Source of the DNA: an uncultured Desulfobacter sp.
GTDB lineage: Bacteria; Desulfobacterota; Desulfobacteria; Desulfobacterales; Desulfobacteraceae
DNA length: 64,000 bases
Assembly (NCBI RefSeq): GCF_963666675.1
Contig: NZ_OY762929.1
Span: forward strand, 930,001 to 994,000
Direction: 5' to 3'
The position numbers were made by a program, and so were the translations under genes. The notes under the pieces are model-generated. The model saw only the letters and a program-made list of their open reading frames with translations, made no database searches and had not been told where the DNA came from. This document shows, piece by piece, positions 7,271 to 15,320 of this stretch (position 1 is its first letter; the number at the start of each line of letters is the position of its first letter).

Positions 7271-9012
7271 TTTATCTCTTTTCTGATAAGCTCGTTGAGG
7301 TAATTTTCGTGGTCGGTTAATGCCTTTCTGGACAGGAAAAACCTGGCTTTCCCGGTTTTTTCCCGGATCAGATTAAAGCCGTCAAAAAAATCGGCGTAAA
7401 TTTTTGACAGGATCTCATCCGTGGTCGCGTTATGTTCTATAAACTGCTGGATGAGAAAATCTGCTGCATCTTCTTCAAACACGACATTTAAATCATAATT
7501 TTTGGAAATTTCCAGTTCCATCTCTTTGACATTGTCATAAAATCTTTTGACCTGCTTCACCGCATCTTCTATTTCCATGACATGGGCCGTGTAATATTGG
7601 ACCACCATTTTTGTGCGAATCTGGGTCAGGGTCAGACCGTGGCGGATGGAAAATATTTTCCAGTTATTTTTTACATATTCACTGATATAATCTGAAAAAA
7701 GCGCCAGCGCATGATTATATTCAGCCTCGTATTTTGCATTGTCATTGCCTAAAACAAGATCGTTTAATGCGTGTTCCGGGTTGTCCAGCATCTCTCTGGT
7801 GACGGCAAACCGCCCCACGGATTCGGACGGCAGCTTCTCTTCAAAGCCGAGCATGGCCTCTTCAACAACGGATACAAGCCCCCGGGCACCTGTGTTTTCC
7901 TGGTGGGCCCTTTTTGCAAGTTCCTCTAACGCCTCGTCGGTGAACAGCAGATCAATGCCATATGACTTAAAATCAAGGCGTTTGCTCAGGATCACCGGGT
8001 TGTTGGGCATTTTCAGGATGTCGTAAAGATCTTTCTGAGTCAGTTCATCCAGTACACAGCGCACCGGGATCCTGCCAATGAATTCCGACTCAAATCCGTA
8101 AGCCACCAAGTCTTCCGACCGGGTCTCCTTTAAGAGCTCACCATCTTTTTTGTTATGGCTCAGGGAGGCTCCGAATCCTATGGCCTGTTTGCTCAAGCGT
8201 TTTTTCACCACATCCGTCAGGCCTGAGAATGCACCTGACAGGATGAAAAGGATATTTGCGGTATTTACCCGCCTGGCCGAACGCTTACCGGTTCTCTGGA
8301 ATGCCTCAAGTTCCTGCATCATGGATACGGGATCATGGGGCACCTTTAAATCCACATCGGTCTCTTCCATGGGTTTGAGCAGGGCGCGCTGAACCCCGGT
8401 CCGGGATATCTGGGCACCGATAACATTCGGGCTTGCAGCAATCTTGTCCACTTCATCTATGTAAACAATGCCGCATTCGGCAAGTTTAATGTCATCCTTG
8501 GCTTCTTTGACTAAGTCTCTGATCAAATCTTCCACATCGCCGCCCACATATCCGGTTTCGGAAAATTTGGTGGCATCCGCTTTGACAAAAGGCACCCCGA
8601 TTTTTTTGGCGATGAGTTTAATCAGGTAGGTTTTGCCGATACCTGTGGGGCCAAGCAGCAGGATATTGCTTTTAATATTTCCCGTGATCTTGAACGGTTC
8701 GGTGGTCATCGCTTCCTGGTGCCGGATTCGGTTGAAATGGGTACAGATCTTTGTGGCAAGTACAGATTTTGCCTTATCCTGCCGGACAACATACTGGTCA
8801 AGATAGCTAATCAGCTCCGCGGGCTTAATGTTGAAATCAATCAGTTTTTTTTTGCCCGACTCAGGGGGTGTACCGGAGATGGCCTCCTGCTGGGGCTGGA
8901 TGGAAGGTGCTATGATTTTAACATTTCCACCAAATTTTTTGTTCAGAAATTCACCAAGTTCTTTTTCGATTTTTTTCGGGTCAGGCCCGGTGGCATCATT
9001 GTGATAAGTCAT
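7267..9012 (-). CDS. ClpX-like AAA+ unfoldase lacking the zinc domain, with C-terminal extension
   Basis: A 581-residue AAA+ ATPase resembling ClpX. Visible motifs are Walker A GPTGIGKT, Walker B IVYIDEVDK, the pore loop GYVGGD, an arginine-bearing EFIGRIPV segment, TGARGL sensor 2, and an IGF tripeptide (KQAIGFGAS) at the position of the loop that docks ClpX on ClpP. The N-terminal Cys4 zinc domain of canonical ClpX is absent. About 160 extra residues follow the AAA+ core (from about residue 425), mostly helical with no motif I recognise. It is probably a ClpP-partner unfoldase or a dedicated remodeller. A TTG at 9048 is an alternative start; neither has a strong ribosome site. It overlaps ahbC by four bases, so it heads the heme operon. 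Confidence 0.82.
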   Translation of the reverse strand: MTYHNDATGPDPKKIEKELGEFLNKKFGGNVKIIAPSIQPQQEAISGTPPESGKKKLIDFNIKPAELISYLDQYVVRQDKAKSVLATKICTHFNRIRHQEAMTTEPFKITGNIKSNILLLGPTGIGKTYLIKLIAKKIGVPFVKADATKFSETGYVGGDVEDLIRDLVKEAKDDIKLAECGIVYIDEVDKIAASPNVIGAQISRTGVQRALLKPMEETDVDLKVPHDPVSMMQELEAFQRTGKRSARRVNTANILFILSGAFSGLTDVVKKRLSKQAIGFGASLSHNKKDGELLKETRSEDLVAYGFESEFIGRIPVRCVLDELTQKDLYDILKMPNNPVILSKRLDFKSYGIDLLFTDEALEELAKRAHQENTGARGLVSVVEEAMLGFEEKLPSESVGRFAVTREMLDNPEHALNDLVLGNDNAKYEAEYNHALALFSDYISEYVKNNWKIFSIRHGLTLTQIRTKMVVQYYTAHVMEIEDAVKQVKRFYDNVKEMELEISKNYDLNVVFEEDAADFLIQQFIEHNATTDEILSKIYADFFDGFNLIREKTGKARFFLSRKALTDHENYLNELIRKEIK

Positions 9013-9125
9013 AATTATGTATAATAAGCTTGTCTGCTCATAATTCAAGACGGTAGTTGGATGGCTTATTTCTTTTTTTCCTTGAAATATTCACATGGCT
9101 TTCCCGAAGACTGGAATACCGTGAT

Positions 9126-9191
9126 ACTGGGCAGTTGCCGGCTTTTAAATCCCAATGCCCTGCAGCCGTTTGGGTGAGCCGGTTCCCAGGT
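9126..9191 (-). ncRNA. Structured leader candidate upstream of the ClpX-like/heme operon
   Basis: The gap between tRNA-Leu and the ClpX-like gene contains nested complementarity: CTGGG 9127-9131 with CCCAG 9185-9189; CCGGCT 9138-9143 with AGCCGG 9177-9182; CCCAA 9151-9155 with TTGGG 9170-9174. Together these make a three-tier hairpin of about 16 pairs in what would be the 5' leader. I could not match it to a riboswitch class; a cobalamin riboswitch was considered and does not fit. It may be regulatory or just the end of an unrecognised small RNA. Confidence 0.3.
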
Positions 9192-9252
9192 GACATAAAA
9201 AAAACGGCACTTGTAACAATTTCTTTTATTCCCTTGGTCCATATCCGCCTAT

Positions 9253-9283
9253 AAAAAAAGCCACGGCAAATTGCCGCGGCTTT
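9253..9283 (-). terminator. Rho-independent terminator of tRNA-Leu
   Basis: Read on the minus strand, AAAGCCGCGGCAA pairs with TTGCCGTGGCTTT (one G-U pair) around a single unpaired base, and is followed by a run of T residues. It begins 7 nt after the tRNA CCA end. This is a textbook intrinsic terminator, and it separates the tRNA from the heme operon downstream. Confidence 0.9.
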
Positions 9284-9289
9284 GAATTT

Positions 9290-9374
9290 TGGTGCCGAAG
9301 GGGAGATTTGAACTCCCACGGGTCTCCCCACACGCCCCTCAAGCGTGCGTGTCTACCTATTCCACCACTTCGGC
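9290..9374 (-). tRNA. tRNA-Leu (anticodon GAG)
   Basis: An 85-nt minus-strand tRNA with encoded CCA. The acceptor stem GCCGAAG pairs with CTTCGGC, the D arm contains GGTAGA, and the anticodon stem CACGC/GCGTG encloses the loop TTGAGGG, giving anticodon GAG (bases 9338-9340). A long class II variable arm (GGGGAGACCC) is typical of leucine tRNA, and the T arm is GGGAG-TTCAAAT-CTCCC. It lies just downstream of secG, an arrangement common in bacteria. Confidence 0.97.
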
Positions 9375-9391
9375 AAAAAATTTATTTGTAA

Positions 9392-9688
9392 TCATTCTGC
9401 TGCCGGTACCTGTTGTTCTACGGGCGCAGGAGCGTCTTTCATGACACTGGACTCTGACTGATGTCCTGACATATAGGCCAACGTCAGCGATGTGATCATG
9501 AAGATGATGGCCACGGCCGTGGTGATTTTGGTCAGGATGTTTGCGGGTCCGGCTGCTCCGAAGAGTGCCTGACTGCCGGCACCACCCATGGATACGCCCA
9601 TCTCTGCGCCTTTTCCGGTCTGCAGCAGTACGACAAGTATCAAAAAGATACAGACTGCAACGTGTATTGTCACTAAAATGCCTGTCAT
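9392..9688 (-). CDS. secG: Preprotein translocase subunit SecG
   Basis: A 98-residue membrane protein of SecYEG. It has two membrane segments (about residues 2-22 and 52-72) around the conserved cytoplasmic loop LLQTGKGAEMG...GGAGSQALFG, which is the SecG signature. A reading from 9763 would add 25 residues overlapping tpiA, so I chose the ATG at 9688, 13 nt after the tpiA stop. It sits between tpiA and a tRNA-Leu, the usual bacterial context. Confidence 0.95.
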   Translation of the reverse strand: MTGILVTIHVAVCIFLILVVLLQTGKGAEMGVSMGGAGSQALFGAAGPANILTKITTAVAIIFMITSLTLAYMSGHQSESSVMKDAPAPVEQQVPAAE

Positions 9689-9701
9689 ATTTATAACGTA
9701 T

Positions 9702-10457
9702 CTAAAACCTAATAATTTTATTAAAATCTTCCGGGTCCAGGCTCGCGCCGCCGACCAGTGCACCGTCTACATCTTCAAGTTGCATCAAGTCTTTGATGTT
9801 GCCTGGTTTTACCGATCCGCCGTATAAAATTCGGATCTTTGCCGCCAGATCTTCTGTGTATTTCTCTTTGAGCAGATGTCGTAAAAAACCGTGTACTTCT
9901 TTAACCTGCTCCGGCCCTGCCGTCTTGCCGGTACCGATTGCCCACACAGGCTCGTAGGCCAGAATCAGGGAATCAAGTTCCGCAAGATCAAAGCCTTTTA
10001 ACCCATCTGATATCTGTTTGTCAAGGACAAAAAACGTTTTATCCGCCTCCCGCTGGCTTTCGGTCTCTCCTATGCACATCACCGGGACGAGCCCTGCGTC
10101 AAGGGCAGCCCGGATTTTAAGGCTTACACTTTCATCGGTCTCTCCAAAGAACTGCCTGCGTTCGGAATGGCCGATAATAACGTAGTCGGCACCGGCATCC
10201 CGGATCATCTCTCCGGAGACCTCACCGGTAAAGGCCCCTTCCTTGCCCGGATAAATGTTCTGGGCGCCCAGGTGAACGTGGCTGTTTTTGCCCAGGGCTT
10301 GGGCCACCAGGGGGAGGGAGAGTGCGGTGGGTGCAATCATAATATCAACATCTTGCACGCCTTGGCTTAGTTCTGCCAGTTGTTCCGCCGCAGCAACGGC
10401 CAGGGTGCCGGTCTTGTACATTTTCCAATTGCCCGCAATCAATGGGGTTCTTGTCAT
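9702..10457 (-). CDS. tpiA: Triosephosphate isomerase
   Basis: A 251-residue TIM barrel interconverting dihydroxyacetone phosphate and glyceraldehyde 3-phosphate. The catalytic lysine is in GNWKMYKT, the catalytic histidine in IGHSERR, and the base glutamate with its mobile loop in YEPVWAIGTGKTA. The phosphate-binding YGGSVKPGN is present. It lies 11 nt downstream of gapA, forming a glycolytic pair. Confidence 0.98.
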   Translation of the reverse strand: MTRTPLIAGNWKMYKTGTLAVAAAEQLAELSQGVQDVDIMIAPTALSLPLVAQALGKNSHVHLGAQNIYPGKEGAFTGEVSGEMIRDAGADYVIIGHSERRQFFGETDESVSLKIRAALDAGLVPVMCIGETESQREADKTFFVLDKQISDGLKGFDLAELDSLILAYEPVWAIGTGKTAGPEQVKEVHGFLRHLLKEKYTEDLAAKIRILYGGSVKPGNIKDLMQLEDVDGALVGGASLDPEDFNKIIRF

Positions 10458-10468
10458 TTTCTTCTCCT

Positions 10469-11476
10469 TTACAGGGCGTTGCCCACCATGGTGGCCAGAT
10501 CAACCATGCGGTGTGAGTAACCCGCCTCGTTGTCGTACCATGAAAATATTTTTACCATCTCTCCGTTGATGACGTCTGTGCAGGAGGCATCAACAATGGA
10601 TGACAGGGGGCAGGAGTTATGATCAATGGATACCAGGGGTTTGTCGACATATCCAAGGTATCCCTTCAGATTGGTTTCAGATGCTTTTTTCAGGGCCTGG
10701 TTGACCATCTCCTTGGTCAGCTCTTTTTTCTCGGTGGTGATCACCAGATCCACAAGGGAGACGTTGGGTGTGGGGACCCGCACGGCAAGGCCGTTGAGCT
10801 TTCCTTCAAGCTCCGGCAACACCAGGGAGACCGCTTTGGCGGCACCGGTGGTGGTGGGGATCATGGACAATGCGGCGGCCCGCGCCCGGCGCAGGTCTTT
10901 GTGGGGAAAATCAAGCAGGCGCTGGTCTCCCGTGTAGGAGTGGATCGTGGTCATAAGCCCGCATACAACGCCGAAATTTTCCAGCAGAACCTTGGCGACC
11001 GGTGCCAGGCAGTTGGTGGTGCAGGATGCATTGGACAAAATATGGTGCGAGCCGGGGTCGTAATCCTCATGGTTCACCCCCATGACAATGGTGACATCCG
11101 GATCCTTGGCCGGTGCTGAGATGATTACTTTTTTGGCGCCGCCTTCAAGGTGTTTGCCTGCGGTTTCGCGATTTCTGAAAAGGCCGGTGCACTCCAGGAC
11201 AATATCCACACCGGCATCGGCCCAGGCAATCTGGGCAGGATCTTTTAGGGCGGTGACCAGAATTTGTTTGCCGTCCACACAGATGGACCCGTCTCCATGG
11301 CTGATTTCGTTGGACAGGCGGCCGTGGACGGAGTCATATTTGAGCAGGTGGGCAATGGTTTCCGTGTCGGTTAGATCATTAATGGCCGCAACCTCAATTG
11401 CATCATTTTCCAAAGCTGCCCGAAAGACCATGCGCCCGATTCTGCCGAATCCGTTAATTCCTATTTTTACAGTCAT
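10469..11476 (-). CDS. gapA: Type I glyceraldehyde-3-phosphate dehydrogenase
   Basis: A 335-residue NAD(P)-dependent dehydrogenase. The Rossmann start NGFGRIGRMVFR and the active-site cysteine in SNASCTTNCLAP are intact, as is the C-terminal SWYDNEAGYSHR. The start ATG follows a GAAGGAG ribosome site. It is transcribed with tpiA and secG downstream and lies after a mannose-type PTS EIIA gene, from which an imperfect hairpin (11507-11535) separates it. Confidence 0.98.
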   Translation of the reverse strand: MTVKIGINGFGRIGRMVFRAALENDAIEVAAINDLTDTETIAHLLKYDSVHGRLSNEISHGDGSICVDGKQILVTALKDPAQIAWADAGVDIVLECTGLFRNRETAGKHLEGGAKKVIISAPAKDPDVTIVMGVNHEDYDPGSHHILSNASCTTNCLAPVAKVLLENFGVVCGLMTTIHSYTGDQRLLDFPHKDLRRARAAALSMIPTTTGAAKAVSLVLPELEGKLNGLAVRVPTPNVSLVDLVITTEKKELTKEMVNQALKKASETNLKGYLGYVDKPLVSIDHNSCPLSSIVDASCTDVINGEMVKIFSWYDNEAGYSHRMVDLATMVGNAL

Positions 11477-11506
11477 TATTCGTCTCCTTCAAAAATGAAA
11501 ATAAGC

Positions 11507-11535
11507 CCATGCCCGAATGGGGAAACCGGGCGTGG
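11507..11535 (-). other. Imperfect hairpin between EIIA and gapA genes
   Basis: CCATGCCCG (11507-11515) is complementary to CGGGCGTGG (11527-11535) apart from one T/G position, and on the minus strand a T-rich stretch follows. This could be a partial terminator or processing site that separates glycolytic gene expression from the upstream regulator operon. The evidence is weak. Confidence 0.3.
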
Positions 11536-11540
11536 TACGA

Positions 11541-11960
11541 TTAGGATAAGGACCGACTGGTCCCTTTGAGGATGTCGCTGGCAAGGGAAATACTTTTTTT
11601 CCCGTGTTCAATCAGGGCTGCGGTCAATGCTTTGATCTCCATCTTCTCCCGGCTTGTTACGGCTTTGAGAAGAATGGGCAGGTTGACGCCTGAAATCACC
11701 TCCACCTTTCCTTCTTCCAGAAAGGCATAGGCCAGGTTTGAAGGTGTACCCCCGAACATGTCGGTGAAAATAATAACGCCTTTTTCGCAATAGACATCTT
11801 TAATACCCCGTTTGATTTTATTTCGCAGACTTTCCGGATCCTGTTTGATGTCTATGGATATGGCATCCAGTTTTTCTTGCTTGGCCCCTAGAATGAATTC
11901 CAGGGTATCAATTAATGATGCACCCAGATTCGCATGGGTGACAATTAAAATTCCCGTCAT
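11541..11960 (-). CDS. PTS EIIA component, mannose/fructose-sorbose family
   Basis: A 139-residue EIIA-Man-type protein. The phosphorylatable histidine is His9 in GILIVTHANLG, and the conserved DMFGGTPSN loop is present. No EIIB, EIIC or EIID genes lie nearby, so this is probably a regulatory phosphocarrier rather than part of a sugar transporter. It lies directly downstream of ptsN and rapZ, as in other deltaproteobacterial PTS regulatory clusters. HPr and enzyme I are not in the window. Confidence 0.9.
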   Translation of the reverse strand: MTGILIVTHANLGASLIDTLEFILGAKQEKLDAISIDIKQDPESLRNKIKRGIKDVYCEKGVIIFTDMFGGTPSNLAYAFLEEGKVEVISGVNLPILLKAVTSREKMEIKALTAALIEHGKKSISLASDILKGTSRSLS

Positions 11961-11971
11961 AAATTTGCCTG

Positions 11972-12853
11972 TTATCGTTCTTTGATGTCTCTGTCAATAT
12001 CTCTGTGTCGCAAGCTTGGATTCAGCCCCTTTTTTATCAGCCGTTCAAATACGGCCCGGGAGATTGCGACACTGCGGTGGCGGCCACCAGTACAGCCCAA
12101 GGCAAGTGTTAGATATGCCTTATTTTCTTTTTTATATAAAGGGATGAGATAGTCAATAAGATCGTTATATTTTTTTAAAAAGGTTTTTGTCTCTGCATTT
12201 TCCAGGACAAAGGTTTTTACGGCGTCGGATTCTCCGCTGTGGGCTTTGAGCTCCGGCACAAAATAGGGATTGGCCAAAAATCGCAGATCCACCACAATAT
12301 CCGCATCCACCGGGATACCGTATTTGTAGCCGAAGGACATGATGTTCAGCTTCATGAAATTGTCAACGCCGGTATCCTTGGACACAAGCTCCTGTATTTT
12401 TGCTTTAAGCTGATGCACGTTGAAATTGGAGGTATCGATAATTTGGTGGGCAAGTTTGCGGATGGCGGCCATTTCCTGTTTTTCAGAGCTGATACTGTCC
12501 AACAGGTTTGTTTCATCTCCCAGGGGATGGTGCCGGCGGGTTTGGCTGAACCGTTTGACCAGGGTTTGGGTGTCCGCTTCAAGAAAGATAATGACCGGAG
12601 AGACCCCCATGTCTTCTAAAGCAGAGACGCCTGAAACAAATGTATTGATAAAGGTTTTTGACCGCATATCCATCACAAAGGCCGCCCCTTTAACCTTGGG
12701 GCTTTCCCCTATGGGCAGCTCAAGCACCTTGGGTACAAGTTCCATGGGCATATTGTCGATGCAGTAAAAGGATGCATCTTCAAATGCCTGGGCAACGGTT
12801 GTCTTTCCGGAGCCTGAGATGCCGGTGATGATATATACCTTAAGGTTTTCCAT
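11972..12853 (-). CDS. rapZ: RNase adapter / nucleotide-binding protein RapZ
   Basis: A 293-residue RapZ/YvcJ-family P-loop protein. Walker A is GISGSGKT, and the family motifs CIDNMP and CTGGRHRSV are intact. In enterobacteria RapZ senses glucosamine-6-phosphate and delivers GlmZ/GlmY RNAs to RNase E. That RNA circuit is not known here, so only the family assignment is firm. I chose the ATG at 12853; a TTG at 12859 would overlap the ptsN stop. Confidence 0.93.
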   Translation of the reverse strand: MENLKVYIITGISGSGKTTVAQAFEDASFYCIDNMPMELVPKVLELPIGESPKVKGAAFVMDMRSKTFINTFVSGVSALEDMGVSPVIIFLEADTQTLVKRFSQTRRHHPLGDETNLLDSISSEKQEMAAIRKLAHQIIDTSNFNVHQLKAKIQELVSKDTGVDNFMKLNIMSFGYKYGIPVDADIVVDLRFLANPYFVPELKAHSGESDAVKTFVLENAETKTFLKKYNDLIDYLIPLYKKENKAYLTLALGCTGGRHRSVAISRAVFERLIKKGLNPSLRHRDIDRDIKER

Positions 12854-12855
12854 GG

Positions 12856-13314
12856 TCAAAATTCTTCGTCATTCTCCACAATGATCTGATGAATCTGTTC
12901 TGTTGACCCCGCCGATAAAAGGCGTTCTTTAAACTGATCCATTTTCAGAAGTTTTGAAATATGTGCCAGAACCTTTAAGTGACCTCCAGTGGAATGCTCG
13001 GGTGTTAAAAGCAGAAAAAAAAGATGAACCGGCCGTTTATCCAGAGAATTAAACTCAATTCCCTCAACGCTGCGACCAAATCCAACCGCAATGGATTTTA
13101 CCGTCTCCAGTTTGCCGTGGGGAATGGCGATGCCGCCGCCGATGCCCGTAGAACCTAAATGTTCCCGTTCCAGCAGCACGGCTGCGACGTCTTCGGGTTC
13201 GGCGCCTGCCACCGGTGAAACAGCTTGGGCTAATTCTTTTATGGCCTCTGATTTGTCTTTGGCTTTCAGGTCTGCAATAATAGCATCCAGCTTTAGAATG
13301 TCACTGATTTTCAT
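12856..13314 (-). CDS. ptsN: Nitrogen-type PTS EIIA (PtsN-like)
   Basis: A 152-residue EIIA-Ntr/fructose-family protein. The active-site histidine is in GGGIAIPHGKLE, and the surrounding TGIGGG motif is conserved. The protein regulates by phosphorylation state rather than by transport. Its place between the hibernation factor and rapZ, downstream of rpoN, is the classic rpoN-cluster arrangement. Confidence 0.93.
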   Translation of the reverse strand: MKISDILKLDAIIADLKAKDKSEAIKELAQAVSPVAGAEPEDVAAVLLEREHLGSTGIGGGIAIPHGKLETVKSIAVGFGRSVEGIEFNSLDKRPVHLFFLLLTPEHSTGGHLKVLAHISKLLKMDQFKERLLSAGSTEQIHQIIVENDEEF

Positions 13315-13328
13315 TGGTTCCGACCATC

Positions 13329-13862
13329 CTATCCTTGGGGGGAGATGAGTCCCAATTTTCCGTTATTGTGTTTATAAATCACGTTGACTTGTTCTGTGCG
13401 GGCATTCATAAATACATAAAAGGATTTTTTGCCCGATTCCAGTTCGATCACCGCATCTTCAATGTCCATGGGTTTTGTTTCAAGGGGCTCTTCGATAATA
13501 TCATCCATGTTGCCGGGCTGGGTTTCCTCAATGTTGAACTCCCGGGTGTCGGTCAGGCTTGCCTTATTGCCTGACATGTGTTTTTTCTCTTTTTCCTTGT
13601 GTTTTGTGATCTGGCTTTTCACTTTATCCGTTATAATATCAATGGCTGCATACATGCTTTCGGACGATTCTTTGGCATGGATGTTCAGCGGACCGCAGGT
13701 TAAAGTGATTTCGGCAATATGTCTTATTTTTTCTATGCTTAAGACCACATTGGCCTCAGCCGGTCCGTCCAGCATCTTCTCAAACCGTTTCAGTTTTTTG
13801 TTTACATAGAATTTCAGGGAATCGGATGCGTCTATTTTTTTAAACGTTATGGTGACCTGCAT
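13329..13862 (-). CDS. hpf: Ribosome hibernation promoting factor, long form
   Basis: A 177-residue long HPF. The N-terminal S30AE/RaiA domain (about residues 1-100, with the ITFKKIDASDSLKFYV start) binds in the 30S decoding region. The C-terminal dimerisation domain (about 130-177) includes FYVFMNARTEQVNVIY, which pairs 70S ribosomes into 100S dimers. A GGGAGAGC ribosome site precedes the ATG. It sits directly after rpoN, as in many proteobacteria. Confidence 0.95.
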   Translation of the reverse strand: MQVTITFKKIDASDSLKFYVNKKLKRFEKMLDGPAEANVVLSIEKIRHIAEITLTCGPLNIHAKESSESMYAAIDIITDKVKSQITKHKEKEKKHMSGNKASLTDTREFNIEETQPGNMDDIIEEPLETKPMDIEDAVIELESGKKSFYVFMNARTEQVNVIYKHNNGKLGLISPQG

Positions 13863-13875
13863 AGATTAGCTCTCC

Positions 13876-15318
13876 CTATAGTTGTTTGCGTTTATTGGAC
13901 GGCAGTATATTGAGTACCTTTCTATATTTTGCCACGGTGCGCCGGGCAATCTGAATGTCGGATTCCTGGAGGATTGCGGCAATTTTATCGTCACTTAGCG
14001 GTGCGTTGGGATCTTCATTGTCAATGAGCTGCCTGATGCGCTCCTTGACACTGGCCGATGCCATGGACGGTCCGTCTCCCCGTTCTATGGAGCTGTTGAA
14101 AAAATATTTCAACTCAAACAGCCCCTGGGGCGTGTACGCATATTTGTTGGTGGTCACCCGGCTGATGGTCGATTCATGCATTTCAATGTCTTCGGCAATG
14201 TCTTTCAGGATCAATGGCCGAAGGTAGGCAATGCCCTTTTCAAAAAACTCCCTTTGAAATTTAATGATGCTTTCCATGACCAGATAAATGGTTTTCTGGC
14301 GTTGGTGAATGGATTTTATCAGCCAGGAGGCGGACTGCATCTTTTCATTAAGATATGTCTTGGTCTCCTTGGGGATTTTTTTGCCGGTGGCCACAGCTTC
14401 CCGGTAGAATCTTGAGATTCTTAATTTGGGCAGGCCGTCATCGTTCATAACGATTTTAAAATCATCACCGACTTTGTAAACGTAAATGTCGGGGGTGATG
14501 TAGGCCGGTTCCTCTGTGGCAAATTTTCTTCCGGGTTTGGGCTCAAGAAACTGGATGATTTTTACGGCGGCCCGGACATCGTCAACGGAAATTTTCAAAT
14601 CCTTGGCAATTTTTTTACTATTCCTGTTTTCAAGATTTTTTAAGTGGTCCGTAATGATCCGGGTGATGATCTCATTTTCAATGCCCAGCAGTCGGACCTG
14701 AATTAAAAGGGTCTCGCACAGATTTCTTGCGCATATGCCGGGGGGGTCAAAGGTCTGGAGCAGCGCCAGCACCTTTTCAACGGTTTGGGGTTCGGCCCCG
14801 GCCGACTGGGCGATCTCCTCCACATCGGCGCACAGATATCCATCTCGGTTCAGGTTGCCGATGATGACATGGCCAAGGCGCTCCTCTTCGTCGGGCAGGT
14901 CCGAAAGCATCAACTGCCATTTCAGATGTGCTTCAAGGGTTTGTTTTTCGGATGTGAATGCTTCGTAGTTTGGCGCTTCACTGTTTTCAGACTCCATGTG
15001 AATGCGACCGGTGGAGTTGTATTCATTGATATAATTTTCCCAATCCGTATCCGAGCGGACCCGTTCTTCAATGGTGACTTCTTTGACAGGGGGGTCGGTT
15101 TCCGTTTCACGGGCTTCGGTTTCCTGGGCTGTGATGGATTTGTCAGAGGTGTCCTCGGTGGAAAGTTCTTCAAGTGCCGGATTTTGCTCCATTTCCTGCT
15201 GGATCATTTCGGCAAGTTCAAGCCGGGACAGCTGGAGCAGTTTAATCGCCTGCTGGAGCTGGGGGGTCATGACCAGTTGCTGGGTCAGTGCAAGGCTTTG
15301 TTGTAATCCAAGTTCCAT
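13876..15318 (-). CDS. rpoN: RNA polymerase sigma-54 factor
   Basis: A 480-residue sigma-54. The Gln/Leu-rich activator-interacting region I spans about residues 1-50 (LQQSLALTQQLVMTPQLQQ). It is followed by an acidic region II, the core-binding domain and HTH, and near the C-terminus the RpoN box ARRTVAKYR that reads the -24 promoter element. It follows lptB by 2 nt. A PilR-type activator and candidate -24/-12 promoters for pilus genes occur in the same window. Confidence 0.98.
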   Translation of the reverse strand: MELGLQQSLALTQQLVMTPQLQQAIKLLQLSRLELAEMIQQEMEQNPALEELSTEDTSDKSITAQETEARETETDPPVKEVTIEERVRSDTDWENYINEYNSTGRIHMESENSEAPNYEAFTSEKQTLEAHLKWQLMLSDLPDEEERLGHVIIGNLNRDGYLCADVEEIAQSAGAEPQTVEKVLALLQTFDPPGICARNLCETLLIQVRLLGIENEIITRIITDHLKNLENRNSKKIAKDLKISVDDVRAAVKIIQFLEPKPGRKFATEEPAYITPDIYVYKVGDDFKIVMNDDGLPKLRISRFYREAVATGKKIPKETKTYLNEKMQSASWLIKSIHQRQKTIYLVMESIIKFQREFFEKGIAYLRPLILKDIAEDIEMHESTISRVTTNKYAYTPQGLFELKYFFNSSIERGDGPSMASASVKERIRQLIDNEDPNAPLSDDKIAAILQESDIQIARRTVAKYRKVLNILPSNKRKQL

Positions 15319-15320
15319 GA

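Noticed and set aside
9126..9191. Cobalamin riboswitch in the heme operon leader
   Set aside because: GGGAACCGG and GGCAACTG pieces look similar, but the order and the conserved GCCCCCGCAACTGT box are not present.
9057..9331. Short frames on both strands around the tRNA and its terminator
   Set aside because: They run through the tRNA-Leu or the terminator hairpin, which are clear functional RNA features.
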